Shown here in pieces: positions 8,348 to 16,023 of a stretch of DNA of 64,000 bases. The position numbers were made by a program, and so were the translations under genes. How positions within the stretch are numbered: position 1 is the first letter of the stretch; the number at the start of each line of letters is the position of its first letter. Under the pieces are notes generated by a model. It ran no database searches, was not told the DNA's origin, and was given only the letters and a program-made list of their open reading frames with translations. Source of the DNA: Aquincola tertiaricarbonis (GTDB lineage: Bacteria > Pseudomonadota > Gammaproteobacteria > Burkholderiales > Burkholderiaceae_C); NCBI RefSeq assembly GCF_000969605.1, contig NZ_JZUE01000008.1:1-64000 (forward strand), written 5' to 3'.

Positions 8348-9544
8348 TCAGAGCCCAAGGATCATCTTGGAGATGATGTTGCGCTGGATCTCGTTGGAGC
8401 CGCCAAAGATCGACAGCTTGCGGTTGTTGAAGTAGCTGGCCGCCGCGCTGGCCGCTTCTTCCGGCGCGCCCACTTCCCCTTCGTACGGGCCTTCCAGCGC
8501 ATCGGCGTTGAAGGGCCGCGCATGCGGGCCCATCGCCCGGCGCAGCAGCGACGTCAGCTCCTGGCGGATGACGGTGCCGCGGATCTTCAGCATCGAGCTT
8601 TCGGCACCCGGCACGCCGCCGCCGGCCACCGCCGCGATCACGCGCAGGTTGGTGGTCTTCATGTTCTCCAGGTCGATCTCGACCTTGGCCAGGCGGGCCG
8701 CGAACAGCGGGTCCTCGGCCAGCGGCCGGCCGTTCTTCTGCACCCGTGCGGCGGCCTTTTTCAGCTTGGCCAGCGCAGCCACCGAGAAGCCCACGCCCGC
8801 GATGTTGGTGCGCTCGTAGGTCAGCAGGTACTTGGCACAGTCCCAGCCGCGATTCTCCTCGCCCACCAGGTTCTCGGCCGGCACGCGCACGTCGGTGAAG
8901 AACACCTCGTTGACCTCGTGCGCACCGTCCAGCGTGATGATGGGCCGCACTTCCACGCCAGGGCTCTTCATGTCCACCAGCAGGAAGCTGATGCCCGACT
9001 GCTTCTTGGCCGCCGGGTCGGTGCGCACCAGGCAGAAGATCATGTTGGCGTGCTGGCCCAGCGTGGTCCAGGTCTTCTGGCCGTTGACGACGTAGTGGTC
9101 TCCGTCGCGCACGGCGGTGGTCTTGACGCTGGCCAGGTCGGAGCCGGCGCCGGGCTCGGAATAGCCCTGGCACCACCAGTCGGCACCGTTCAGGATGCGC
9201 GGCAGCCAGTAGCTCTTCTGCGCCTCGTTGCCGTACTTGATGAGCACCGGGCCCAGCATATTCACGCCGAAGGGCACGATGCGCGGCGCGTGGGCGATGG
9301 CGCATTCATGCTCGAAGATGAACTTCTGCACCGCGTTCCAGCCCGGGCCGCCGTAGGCCTGCGGCCAATGGTTGGCCAGCCAGCCACGCTCGTTGAGGAT
9401 GGCGTGCCACTCCTCCATGTCGGCCTTGCTCAGGTGCTGGCCGTTGGCCACCTTGGCGGACAGCCGCTCGGGCAGCTTGTCGGCCAGGAAGGCACGCACC
9501 TCGTCGCGGAAGGCCAGTTCTTCGGTCGTGAAGCTCATGTCCAT
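8348..9544 (-). CDS. pimC: Acyl-CoA dehydrogenase, pimeloyl-CoA dehydrogenase large-subunit type
   Basis: Acyl-CoA dehydrogenase of 398 aa starting MDMSFTTEELAFRDEVRAFL, typical of the PimC-like large subunit. GGAG lies about 10 bases upstream of the ATG at 9542-9544; the open frame beyond that point overlaps the thiolase gene in another frame and is not coding. The signature region WWCQGYSEPGAGSDL and the FAD-contacting WTTLGQ segment are clear. The gene starts 14 bases after the thiolase stop codon and ends 19 bases before the small-subunit gene. Likely role: FAD-linked 2,3-desaturation of a dicarboxylyl- or long-chain acyl-CoA. Confidence 0.85.
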   Translation of the reverse strand: MDMSFTTEELAFRDEVRAFLADKLPERLSAKVANGQHLSKADMEEWHAILNERGWLANHWPQAYGGPGWNAVQKFIFEHECAIAHAPRIVPFGVNMLGPVLIKYGNEAQKSYWLPRILNGADWWCQGYSEPGAGSDLASVKTTAVRDGDHYVVNGQKTWTTLGQHANMIFCLVRTDPAAKKQSGISFLLVDMKSPGVEVRPIITLDGAHEVNEVFFTDVRVPAENLVGEENRGWDCAKYLLTYERTNIAGVGFSVAALAKLKKAAARVQKNGRPLAEDPLFAARLAKVEIDLENMKTTNLRVIAAVAGGGVPGAESSMLKIRGTVIRQELTSLLRRAMGPHARPFNADALEGPYEGEVGAPEEAASAAASYFNNRKLSIFGGSNEIQRNIISKMILGL

Positions 9545-9558
9545 GAGGCTGTCTCCGG

Positions 9559-10749
9559 TCAGTAGATTTCGAACAGGCCCGCGGCGCCCATGCCGCCGGC
9601 GATGCACATCGACACCACCGCGTACTTGGCCTTGCGGCGGCGGCCTTCCAGCAGGATGTGGCCGGCAAGCCGCGCGCCGGTCATGCCGAAGGGGTGGCCG
9701 ATGGAAATGGCGCCGCCGTTGACGTTGAGCTTCTCGTGCGGAATGCCCAGCTGCTGCTGGCAGTACAGCGCCTGCGAGGCGAAGGCCTCGTTCAGCTCCC
9801 ACAGGTCGATGTCGTCCACCGTCAGGCCATGGCGCTTGAGCAGCTTGGGCACGGCATACACCGGGCCGATGCCCATCTCGTCGGGCTCGCAGCCGGCCAC
9901 CGCCAGGCCGCGGAAGGCGCCCAGCGGCTGCAGGCCCAGGCGCTCGGCCTCGGCGGCTTCCATCAGCACGCAGGCCGAAGCGCCGTCCGACAGCTGCGAG
10001 GCATTGCCGGCGGTGACGAACTGGTCATCGCCGCGCACCGGGGCCAGCTTGGCCAGCCCTTCGTAGGTGGTGCCGGGGCGGTTGCAGTTGTCCATCGTGG
10101 CCGTGACCTCGCGGTGCGTCACGGCCTTGGTTTCCTTGTCGGTCACCGCCATCGTGGTGGTGCAGGGCACGATCTCGTCGGCATAGCGGCCGGCCTTCTG
10201 CGCTTCTTCGGTGCGGCGCTGGCTCTCGGCGCTGAAGCGGTCCTGCGCCTCGCGGCTGATGTTGTAGCGCTGGGCCACGATGTCGGCGGTCTCGATCATC
10301 GCCATGTACAGCGCGGGCTTGTGCTCGACGATCCACGGGTCCATGCCCGAGTCGCCGGCATCGGTGGCGCTGCGGGTGCGGATCTGCGAGATGCTTTCCA
10401 CGCCGCCGGCGATCATGGCCGGGGCGCCGTCCACCACGATCCGGCCGGCCGCCATGGCGATGGCCTGCAGGCCCGAGGCGCAGAAGCGGTTGACCGTGGT
10501 GCCGGCGATGCTGATGGGCAGGCCGGCGCGGATGATGGCCTGGCGGCCGACGTTGCGGCCGGTGGTGCCTTCGGGGTAGCCGCAGCCGAGGATGGCGTCC
10601 TCGATCATCGCGGGGTCGATGCCCGCGCGCTCCACCGCGGCCTTGACCGCGAAGGCGGCCAGCGTGGGGCCCGGGGTGATGTTGAACTCGCCGCGGTGCG
10701 CCTTGGTCAGCGGGGTGCGGGCGGTTGAAACGATGACGGCTTCGCGCAT
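9559..10749 (-). CDS. Acetyl-CoA C-acyltransferase (thiolase)
   Basis: Degradative-type thiolase of 396 aa, the usual length. Active-site residues can be placed: nucleophilic Cys90 in NRFCASGLQ, His352 in SIGHPFGMTG and Cys382 in MCIAGGMGAAG. It cleaves 3-ketoacyl-CoA with CoA to acetyl-CoA and a chain shortened by two carbons. AGGAGACA precedes the ATG. It follows the bifunctional hydratase/dehydrogenase gene by 25 bases, which is the classic fadB-fadA order and also pimF-pimB. Membership in the pim-like operon suggests that its substrate is a 3-oxodicarboxylyl-CoA, but this is inference. Confidence 0.93.
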   Translation of the reverse strand: MREAVIVSTARTPLTKAHRGEFNITPGPTLAAFAVKAAVERAGIDPAMIEDAILGCGYPEGTTGRNVGRQAIIRAGLPISIAGTTVNRFCASGLQAIAMAAGRIVVDGAPAMIAGGVESISQIRTRSATDAGDSGMDPWIVEHKPALYMAMIETADIVAQRYNISREAQDRFSAESQRRTEEAQKAGRYADEIVPCTTTMAVTDKETKAVTHREVTATMDNCNRPGTTYEGLAKLAPVRGDDQFVTAGNASQLSDGASACVLMEAAEAERLGLQPLGAFRGLAVAGCEPDEMGIGPVYAVPKLLKRHGLTVDDIDLWELNEAFASQALYCQQQLGIPHEKLNVNGGAISIGHPFGMTGARLAGHILLEGRRRKAKYAVVSMCIAGGMGAAGLFEIY

Positions 10750-10774
10750 GGTGTTTGTCTCCTGGATGCGGTGC

Positions 10775-12913
10775 TTAAGAGGCAGCCTTGTTGAGGCTCT
10801 CGAAGTTCTTGCCCTCTTCCACCAGCTTCACCAGCAACGGCGAGGGCTGCCAGAACAGCGGGTCTTCCTTGGCGAACTCGCGGATGTCGGCCAGCACCTT
10901 GTCCAGGCCCACCGTGTCGGCGTACTTCATCGGGCCGCCGCGGAAGCGCGGGAAGCCGTAGCCGTGCACGAAGGTCACGTCCACGTCCAGCGGGCGCAGC
11001 GCGATGCGCTCGTGCACCACGTTCGCACCCTCGTTGATCATCGCGGCCATGTAGCGGCGGATGATCTCCTCGTTGCTGAAGCGGCGCGGCGTGATGCCGG
11101 CACGCTGGCGCTCGGCGTCGACGATGGCCAGCACTTCCGGGTCGGGCTGGCCGGTGCGCGAGCCTTCGGGGTACAGGTACCAGCCGCGCTGCGTCTTCTG
11201 GCCGAACCAGCCGCGTTCGCAGATGCGGTCGGCGACCTGCACGTAGCGCGCGGCCGGGTTGCGGGTGGCGGCCTTGCGCTTGCGCGTGGCCCAGCCGATG
11301 TCGCCGCCAGCCAGGTCGGACACCTGGAACGGGCCCATCGGGTAGCCGAACTCGCGCACCGCGGCATCGATGTCGTAGGGCGACGCGCCGTCTTCCATCA
11401 GGTGGTCGGCGGCCTGGCGGTACACGGCCAGGATGCGGTTGCCGATGAAGCCGTCGCACACGCCGGCACGCACCGGCGTCTTCTTCAGCTTCTTGGCCAG
11501 CTCGAAGGCGGTGGCCACCACGTCGGCGCTCACCTGGGCCGGCACCACGATCTCCAGCAGCTTCATGATGTTGGCCGGCGAGAAGAAGTGCAGGCCCACC
11601 ACGTCCTGCGGCCGCGAGATGCTGGCCGCGATGGCGTCGATGTCCAGGTACGAGGTGTTGGTGGCCAGCACCGCGCCCGGCTTGCACACGCGGTCCAGCT
11701 CGGCGAACACGGCCTTCTTGACGTCGATGTCCTCGAACACCGCCTCGATCACCAGGTCGACGTCCTGGAAGGCAGCGTAGTCGGTGCTGCCGTTGAAGCG
11801 GGCCATCACCGCGGCCTTGCCTTCGGCCGTCATGCGGCCCTTGGCCACCAGGCCGTCGTACACCTTCTCGACATTGGCGCGGCCGCGGTTGATGGAGGCT
11901 TCGTCGCGCTCCACCATGGTCACCGGCAGGCCGGCATCCAGCGCCGCCACCGCGATGCCGGCGCCCATGGTGCCGCCGCCCACCACGCCGATGTGCTTGA
12001 ACGGGCGCGGCTGCGCGGCCGCGGCCTCCGGCACCTTGGCCACTTCACGCTCGGCAAAGAAGGCGTGGATCAGGCCGGCGCGCTGCGGGCTGTCCAGGCA
12101 TTGCATGAAGAACTGGCGCTCCAGCTTCAGCGCCTCGTCGAAGGGCTTGTCCAGCGCGGCCTGCACCGCTTCCACGATCTTGTGCGGCGAGAACAGGTTG
12201 CGCTGCTTCTTCTGCACGTCCGCCTTGGCGGCATCGATGGCGGCCTGCGCGGCTGCGCGGTCGGCCAGCGCCGTGCCGTCGCGGCTGCGGCGCGGGCCGG
12301 CATTGGCGGCCAGCAGTTCCTGCGCGTACGCCAGGCCTTCGGCCAGCGTGTCGTCGCTCTTGGCCAGGCGGTCGATCAGGCCCAGCTTCAGCGCCTCGGC
12401 GGCCGGCACGTGGCGGCCGCTGAGGATGATGTCCAGCGCCGCCTTGGCGCCCACCAGGCGCGGCGTGCGCTGCGTGCCGCCGGCACCGGGCAGCAGGCCC
12501 AGCGCCACTTCGGGCAGGCCCAGCTTGGCGCTGGCCACGGCGATGCGGTAGTGCGCGCCCAGCGCCACTTCCAGCCCGCCGCCCAGCGCGGCGCCGTGGA
12601 TGGCGGCGATCACCGGCTTGCGGCTAGCCTCGATGCGGTTGCACACCTCCGTCAGCAGCGGCTGCTGCGGCGGCAGGCCGAATTCGCGGATGTCGGCGCC
12701 AGCGATGAAGTTGCGGCCAGCGCCCACGATCAGCACCGCGGCCACTGCCGGGTTGGCGTCGGCGCCCTCGATGGCGGCCATCAGGCCGCGGCGCACGGCC
12801 ACGCCCAGCGCGTTGACCGGCGGGTTGTCGACCGTGACCAGCAGGATCTTGCCGCGCAACTCGGTGCTGACCGGGTTGGCTTCGGCTGCGGAGGAAGCGG
12901 CTTCTTGCACCAT
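10775..12913 (-). CDS. Bifunctional enoyl-CoA hydratase / 3-hydroxyacyl-CoA dehydrogenase (FadB/PimF-like)
   Basis: First gene of the leftward operon (712 aa). The N-terminal crotonase domain (about 18-200) carries both classic glutamates, Glu115 in GGGLEVAL and Glu135 in LPEVALGLLPGAGG. The NAD-binding 3-hydroxyacyl-CoA dehydrogenase domain starts at about 307 with GGGTMGAG (residues 312-319) and contains LHFFSPAN with the catalytic histidine. Two C-terminal dehydrogenase helical domains follow to about 700. It converts 2-enoyl-CoA via 3-hydroxyacyl-CoA to 3-ketoacyl-CoA for the thiolase encoded next. TTTGGAG precedes the ATG. The divergent LysR gene and the inverted repeats at 12984-13031 probably control transcription. 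Confidence 0.93.
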   Translation of the reverse strand: MVQEAASSAAEANPVSTELRGKILLVTVDNPPVNALGVAVRRGLMAAIEGADANPAVAAVLIVGAGRNFIAGADIREFGLPPQQPLLTEVCNRIEASRKPVIAAIHGAALGGGLEVALGAHYRIAVASAKLGLPEVALGLLPGAGGTQRTPRLVGAKAALDIILSGRHVPAAEALKLGLIDRLAKSDDTLAEGLAYAQELLAANAGPRRSRDGTALADRAAAQAAIDAAKADVQKKQRNLFSPHKIVEAVQAALDKPFDEALKLERQFFMQCLDSPQRAGLIHAFFAEREVAKVPEAAAAQPRPFKHIGVVGGGTMGAGIAVAALDAGLPVTMVERDEASINRGRANVEKVYDGLVAKGRMTAEGKAAVMARFNGSTDYAAFQDVDLVIEAVFEDIDVKKAVFAELDRVCKPGAVLATNTSYLDIDAIAASISRPQDVVGLHFFSPANIMKLLEIVVPAQVSADVVATAFELAKKLKKTPVRAGVCDGFIGNRILAVYRQAADHLMEDGASPYDIDAAVREFGYPMGPFQVSDLAGGDIGWATRKRKAATRNPAARYVQVADRICERGWFGQKTQRGWYLYPEGSRTGQPDPEVLAIVDAERQRAGITPRRFSNEEIIRRYMAAMINEGANVVHERIALRPLDVDVTFVHGYGFPRFRGGPMKYADTVGLDKVLADIREFAKEDPLFWQPSPLLVKLVEEGKNFESLNKAAS

Positions 12914-12983
12914 GTGCGTGTCTCCAAATGCAGGCCCCGGTCGGACTCCGGGTGTGCAGGCATTGTTGGACGTCGATAGTTTC

Positions 12984-13031
12984 TTGACAATGGCTCAAGC
13001 CGTTGACAGACTGTCAAGCCATTTTTGACAA
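12984..13031. promoter_or_regulatory. Divergent promoter region with TTGACA/TGTCAA repeats (candidate LysR operator)
   Basis: Between the divergent catabolic operon and the LysR gene lies a perfect 7-1-7 inverted repeat, TTGACAGACTGTCAA (13003-13017). It is flanked by two more TTGACAA half-sites at 12984-12990 and 13025-13031, spaced 19 and 22 bases from the start of the central site. LysR-type regulators bind a primary dyad plus secondary half-sites in just such divergent regions. Some TTGACA copies may double as -35 elements. The repeats are seen directly; binding by the neighbouring regulator is inferred. Confidence 0.6.
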
Positions 13032-13051
13032 CCAGCACGGAACCTCGCCTG

Positions 13052-13990
13052 ATGGACGTCAACGCCCTCACCTTGCTGGTGCAGATCCTGGACGCCGGCA
13101 ACCTGAGCGAAGCCGCCCGCCGGCTGAAGATGAGCCGGGCCAACATCAGCTACCACCTGAACCAGCTGGAGCGCTCCATCGGCCAGCAGCTGGTGCGGCG
13201 CACCACCCGCCGGGTGGAGCCCACCGAGATCGGGCTGAAGCTCTACGAGCATGGCCTGCGCATCCAGAACGAGCTGACCGCCGCCAGGGAATCGATCACC
13301 ACGCTGGGCCAGACGCTGCAGGGCCGGGTGCGGCTGTCGGTGCCCAGCGGCTACGGGCAGCTGGTGATGTCGCCGTGGCTGCTGGACTTCAAGCGCCAGT
13401 ACCCCGGCATCGTGCTCGACGTGATGTTCGAGAACCGGGTGGAAGACCTGATGCGCGACGAGGTGGACGTGGCGGTGCGGGTGCTGTCGGAGCCGCCGCA
13501 GAACCTGGTGGCGCGCGACATGGGCACGGTGCGCTACGTGGCCTGCGCCTCACGCGCGTTTGCCGAGGCGCAGGGCCTGCCGCAGCGGCTGGAAGAGCTG
13601 CGCACCATGCCGCTGATCACTGCAGCCGTCATCGGCCGCCAGTTGCGCGTGGCCGCCTACTGGCGCGAGGAACGGCACGAGGTGCTGCTGGAGCCATCGC
13701 TCATCTCGGAGAACTTTTTGTTCCTGCGCCAGGCGGTGCAAGCCGGCCTGGGCATCGGCCTGGTGCCCGACTACGTGGTGCAGGACGAGGTGGACCGCGG
13801 GGAGATCGTGACGTCACTGGACGAATGGCGGCTGTCGATCTTCGGCACCCACATGCACCTGCTGTACATGCCCAACCGCCACCACACGCGGGCGATGGCG
13901 ACGTTCATCGACTTCGTGCTGGGGCGGGCGCGGGGCAGTGGTCCAGCCGGTGGAACATCGAGCGACATGGCAGCCATCGACTTGGGTTGA
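13052..13990 (+). CDS. LysR-family transcriptional regulator
   Basis: LysR-type regulator of 312 aa. The N-terminal winged helix-turn-helix covers roughly residues 1-60 (LSEAARRLKMSRANISYHLNQLE), followed by a linker helix and a substrate-binding co-inducer domain ending near 295. I start at the ATG at 13052, which places the helix-turn-helix at the usual distance; an in-frame TTG at 13025 would add nine residues and overlaps a repeat half-site. It is divergent from the acyl-CoA operon and so is probably its regulator, responding to a CoA ester or free acid. After the stop, an 8-bp inverted repeat (13992-13999 with 14016-14023) without a T-tract could act as a weak terminator. Confidence 0.9.
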   Translation: MDVNALTLLVQILDAGNLSEAARRLKMSRANISYHLNQLERSIGQQLVRRTTRRVEPTEIGLKLYEHGLRIQNELTAARESITTLGQTLQGRVRLSVPSGYGQLVMSPWLLDFKRQYPGIVLDVMFENRVEDLMRDEVDVAVRVLSEPPQNLVARDMGTVRYVACASRAFAEAQGLPQRLEELRTMPLITAAVIGRQLRVAAYWREERHEVLLEPSLISENFLFLRQAVQAGLGIGLVPDYVVQDEVDRGEIVTSLDEWRLSIFGTHMHLLYMPNRHHTRAMATFIDFVLGRARGSGPAGGTSSDMAAIDLG

Positions 13991-14071
13991 CTGGCGCTGA
14001 CAGGGAGTGCGATACCAGCGCCATGCCGCGCGCCAGCGCAGTTCGGCTTGCCAAAGCTGCAGGAGCCCTAC

Positions 14072-14533
14072 ATGCCAAAAGAGGACATGCGCCACCAGAT
14101 CGGAAGGCAGTTCAGGACGTACTTCGTCTCATCGCCGGGCCTGGGCGGCGGCGGCGCTGCAATGTGGCAGAACGTCTTCTCAGACGAGTACCTTCGTACA
14201 GTGCAGGCCTCCCCCACCCTCTCTGCGGAGCAGAAGCGCAAGATCAAGCGAAAGATGCATCGCCTGCGCGCCGCGATGATCCTGGTTCCTTGGATCACGG
14301 CCTGGGCCCAGCCGATCCATGCCGCGCGCAAGTCGCTTCGCAAGCAACTCATCGCCAAGTTGCAGCCGCTCGGCCTGTCCGAGCTGGCCGCTACTGCGTA
14401 TGCCGACTTCAAGGTCGGGATCGCCAAGTTCGAAGATTTCGTCGCGACGCTGGATGACGCCGAAATGACACATGTCACGTCGCCGGTCTTCAAAGCGGGC
14501 CTGCAGCAGCTCCTCAAACAACTTGGCCTCTGA
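14072..14533 (+). CDS. Hypothetical protein, orphan
   Basis: A 153-residue protein I do not recognise. The ATG at 14072 has a good AGGAG ribosome site at 14061-14065, which argues for a real gene. The product is basic in its middle (a lysine/arginine-rich helix near residues 50-65, KRKIKRKMHRLR), followed by a short hydrophobic stretch AAMILVPWITAW and several amphipathic helices to the C-terminus. No signal peptide, cysteine motif or enzyme signature is visible. Its base composition looks visibly less GC-rich than both neighbours, with more A/T-ending codons, suggesting acquisition or relaxed selection. It is convergent with the adenosyltransferase gene, 9 bases apart. Confidence 0.6.
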   Translation: MPKEDMRHQIGRQFRTYFVSSPGLGGGGAAMWQNVFSDEYLRTVQASPTLSAEQKRKIKRKMHRLRAAMILVPWITAWAQPIHAARKSLRKQLIAKLQPLGLSELAATAYADFKVGIAKFEDFVATLDDAEMTHVTSPVFKAGLQQLLKQLGL

Positions 14534-14542
14534 GCGCTGAGC

Positions 14543-15121
14543 TCACCCCTCCCGCGCCAACCGCTCGCTCTTCCAATACACGTCGTCGCAGCCCAGCCCG
14601 TCCAGGTTGGCGCGGTTCAGCACCCGCGCCAGCACGAACATCAGGTCCGACAGGCGGTTGAGGTACTGCCGCGCCTCGGGCCGCACGGCCGCGGCATCGG
14701 AGGCCGCCAACGCCACCACCACGCGTTCGGCCCGGCGGGCCACGGTGCGGGCCACATGGGCCAGCGCGGCGCTGCGGGTGCCGGCGGGCAGGATGAACTC
14801 CTTCAGCCGCGGCAGCGTGGCGTTGTAGTGGGCCAGCGCCTCGTCCAGGCGCAGCACCGCCTCTTCCTTCAACAGTGTGTAGCCGGGGATGGACAGCTCG
14901 CCGCCCAGGTTGAACAGCTCGTGCTGGATGACCACCAGCAGCTCGCGCACGTCGTCGGGCAGCGGCTCGGCCAGCAGCACGCCGATCTGCGAGTTGAGTT
15001 CGTCCACGTCCCCCAGCGCATGGATGCGCAGGTGGTCCTTGCCCACGCGGGTGCCGTCGCCCAGTCCGGTGCTGCCGTCGTCGCCGGTGCGGGTCGCGAT
15101 TTGTGTGAGTCGGTTTGCCAT
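14543..15121 (-). CDS. PduO-type cob(I)alamin adenosyltransferase
   Basis: ATP:corrinoid adenosyltransferase of 192 aa, close to the family norm for PduO-type enzymes. The N-terminal ATP-binding motif TRTGDDGSTGLGDG (residues 10-23), the GDVDELNSQIG helix near 37-47 and a C-terminal segment ending in LNRANLDGLGCDDVYWKSE are diagnostic. It transfers the 5'-deoxyadenosyl group of ATP to cob(I)alamin, giving adenosylcobalamin for mutases such as methylmalonyl-CoA mutase. No cobalamin riboswitch fits in the 60-70 base gap to the divergent protease gene. No other cobalamin genes are nearby, so it is probably a stand-alone cofactor-repair/assimilation gene. Confidence 0.93.
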   Translation of the reverse strand: MANRLTQIATRTGDDGSTGLGDGTRVGKDHLRIHALGDVDELNSQIGVLLAEPLPDDVRELLVVIQHELFNLGGELSIPGYTLLKEEAVLRLDEALAHYNATLPRLKEFILPAGTRSAALAHVARTVARRAERVVVALAASDAAAVRPEARQYLNRLSDLMFVLARVLNRANLDGLGCDDVYWKSERLAREG

Positions 15122-15191
15122 GGGCGGATGCTAGGCGACGCAGCAGTTAGATTCGCCGTCGGGGCGTTGTCTGCCCACGAGGATGCACACC

Positions 15192-15968
15192 ATGGATCGA
15201 AGAAGCTGGCTGGCCGGCCTGGCCGCATGCGGGGCCGCGCTGCCGATGTGGGCCGGGCCGGCGCAGGCGGGCGCGGTGGAGGTGATCGCGCGCAGCAAGC
15301 CGTCGGTGGTTGCGGTGGGCAGCTTCCGGCCCACCGACAACCCGCGCTTCACCTTCCGCGGCACCGGCTTTGCGGTGGACGACGGCACGCTGGTGGTCAC
15401 CAATGCGCATGTGGTGCCCGAGCTGCCGGCCGACGCGGTGGGCGCGCACGTGGCGGTGCTGGTGCGGCGCGAAGGCCAGTCGCCCGAGCTGCGCCGCGCC
15501 AGCGTGCTGCAGCTGGTGCGCGGCCACGACCTGGCGCTGCTGCGCATCGACGGCGCGCCGCTGCCGGTGCTGCCGCTGGCCGCGCCCGCGGCCATCACCG
15601 AGGGGCAGTCGGTGGTGCTGATGGGCTTTCCGCTGGGCGGTGCGCTCGGGTTCACGCCGGTGAGTCACCGAGGGATGATCTCGTCCATCACGCCCATCGC
15701 CGCGCCGGTGGCCAATGCACGGCAGCTGAACGAAGCCGCCATCTCCCGCATCCGCCAGGGCAGTTTTGACATCTACCAGCTGGACGCCACGGCCTACCCC
15801 GGCAACAGCGGCGGCCCCGTGCTGGACGCGGACAGCGGCCAGGTGGTGGGCGTGGTCAATTCCGTGTTCATCAAGGGCAGCAAGGAAACCGCGCTGACCG
15901 ATCCCTCCGGCATCAGCTACGCGCTGCCGGTGCGGCTGGTGGCCGAGTTGCTGCGCCTTCCGCGCTGA
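15192..15968 (+). CDS. Secreted trypsin-like serine protease
   Basis: Chymotrypsin-fold (S1-type, DegP-like catalytic core) protease of 258 aa. The triad is readable: His73 in TNAHVV, Asp113 in GHDLALL and Ser206 in GNSGGP. The N-terminus (MDRRSWLAGLAACGAALPMW...AQA) is a Tat- or Sec-like signal peptide with cleavage near residue 27, so the enzyme acts in the periplasm or outside. GAGG at 15179-15182 sits about nine bases before the ATG at 15192, which I prefer to an ATG at 15183. There is no PDZ domain, so it is a compact protease rather than a full HtrA. It stands alone between divergent and downstream unrelated genes. Confidence 0.9.
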   Translation: MDRRSWLAGLAACGAALPMWAGPAQAGAVEVIARSKPSVVAVGSFRPTDNPRFTFRGTGFAVDDGTLVVTNAHVVPELPADAVGAHVAVLVRREGQSPELRRASVLQLVRGHDLALLRIDGAPLPVLPLAAPAAITEGQSVVLMGFPLGGALGFTPVSHRGMISSITPIAAPVANARQLNEAAISRIRQGSFDIYQLDATAYPGNSGGPVLDADSGQVVGVVNSVFIKGSKETALTDPSGISYALPVRLVAELLRLPR

Positions 15969-16023
15969 CACCCCGCTGAAACCTCGCTGGCGGCACGGCG
16001 GGGCGCTGCACTATGCTGGGCCC

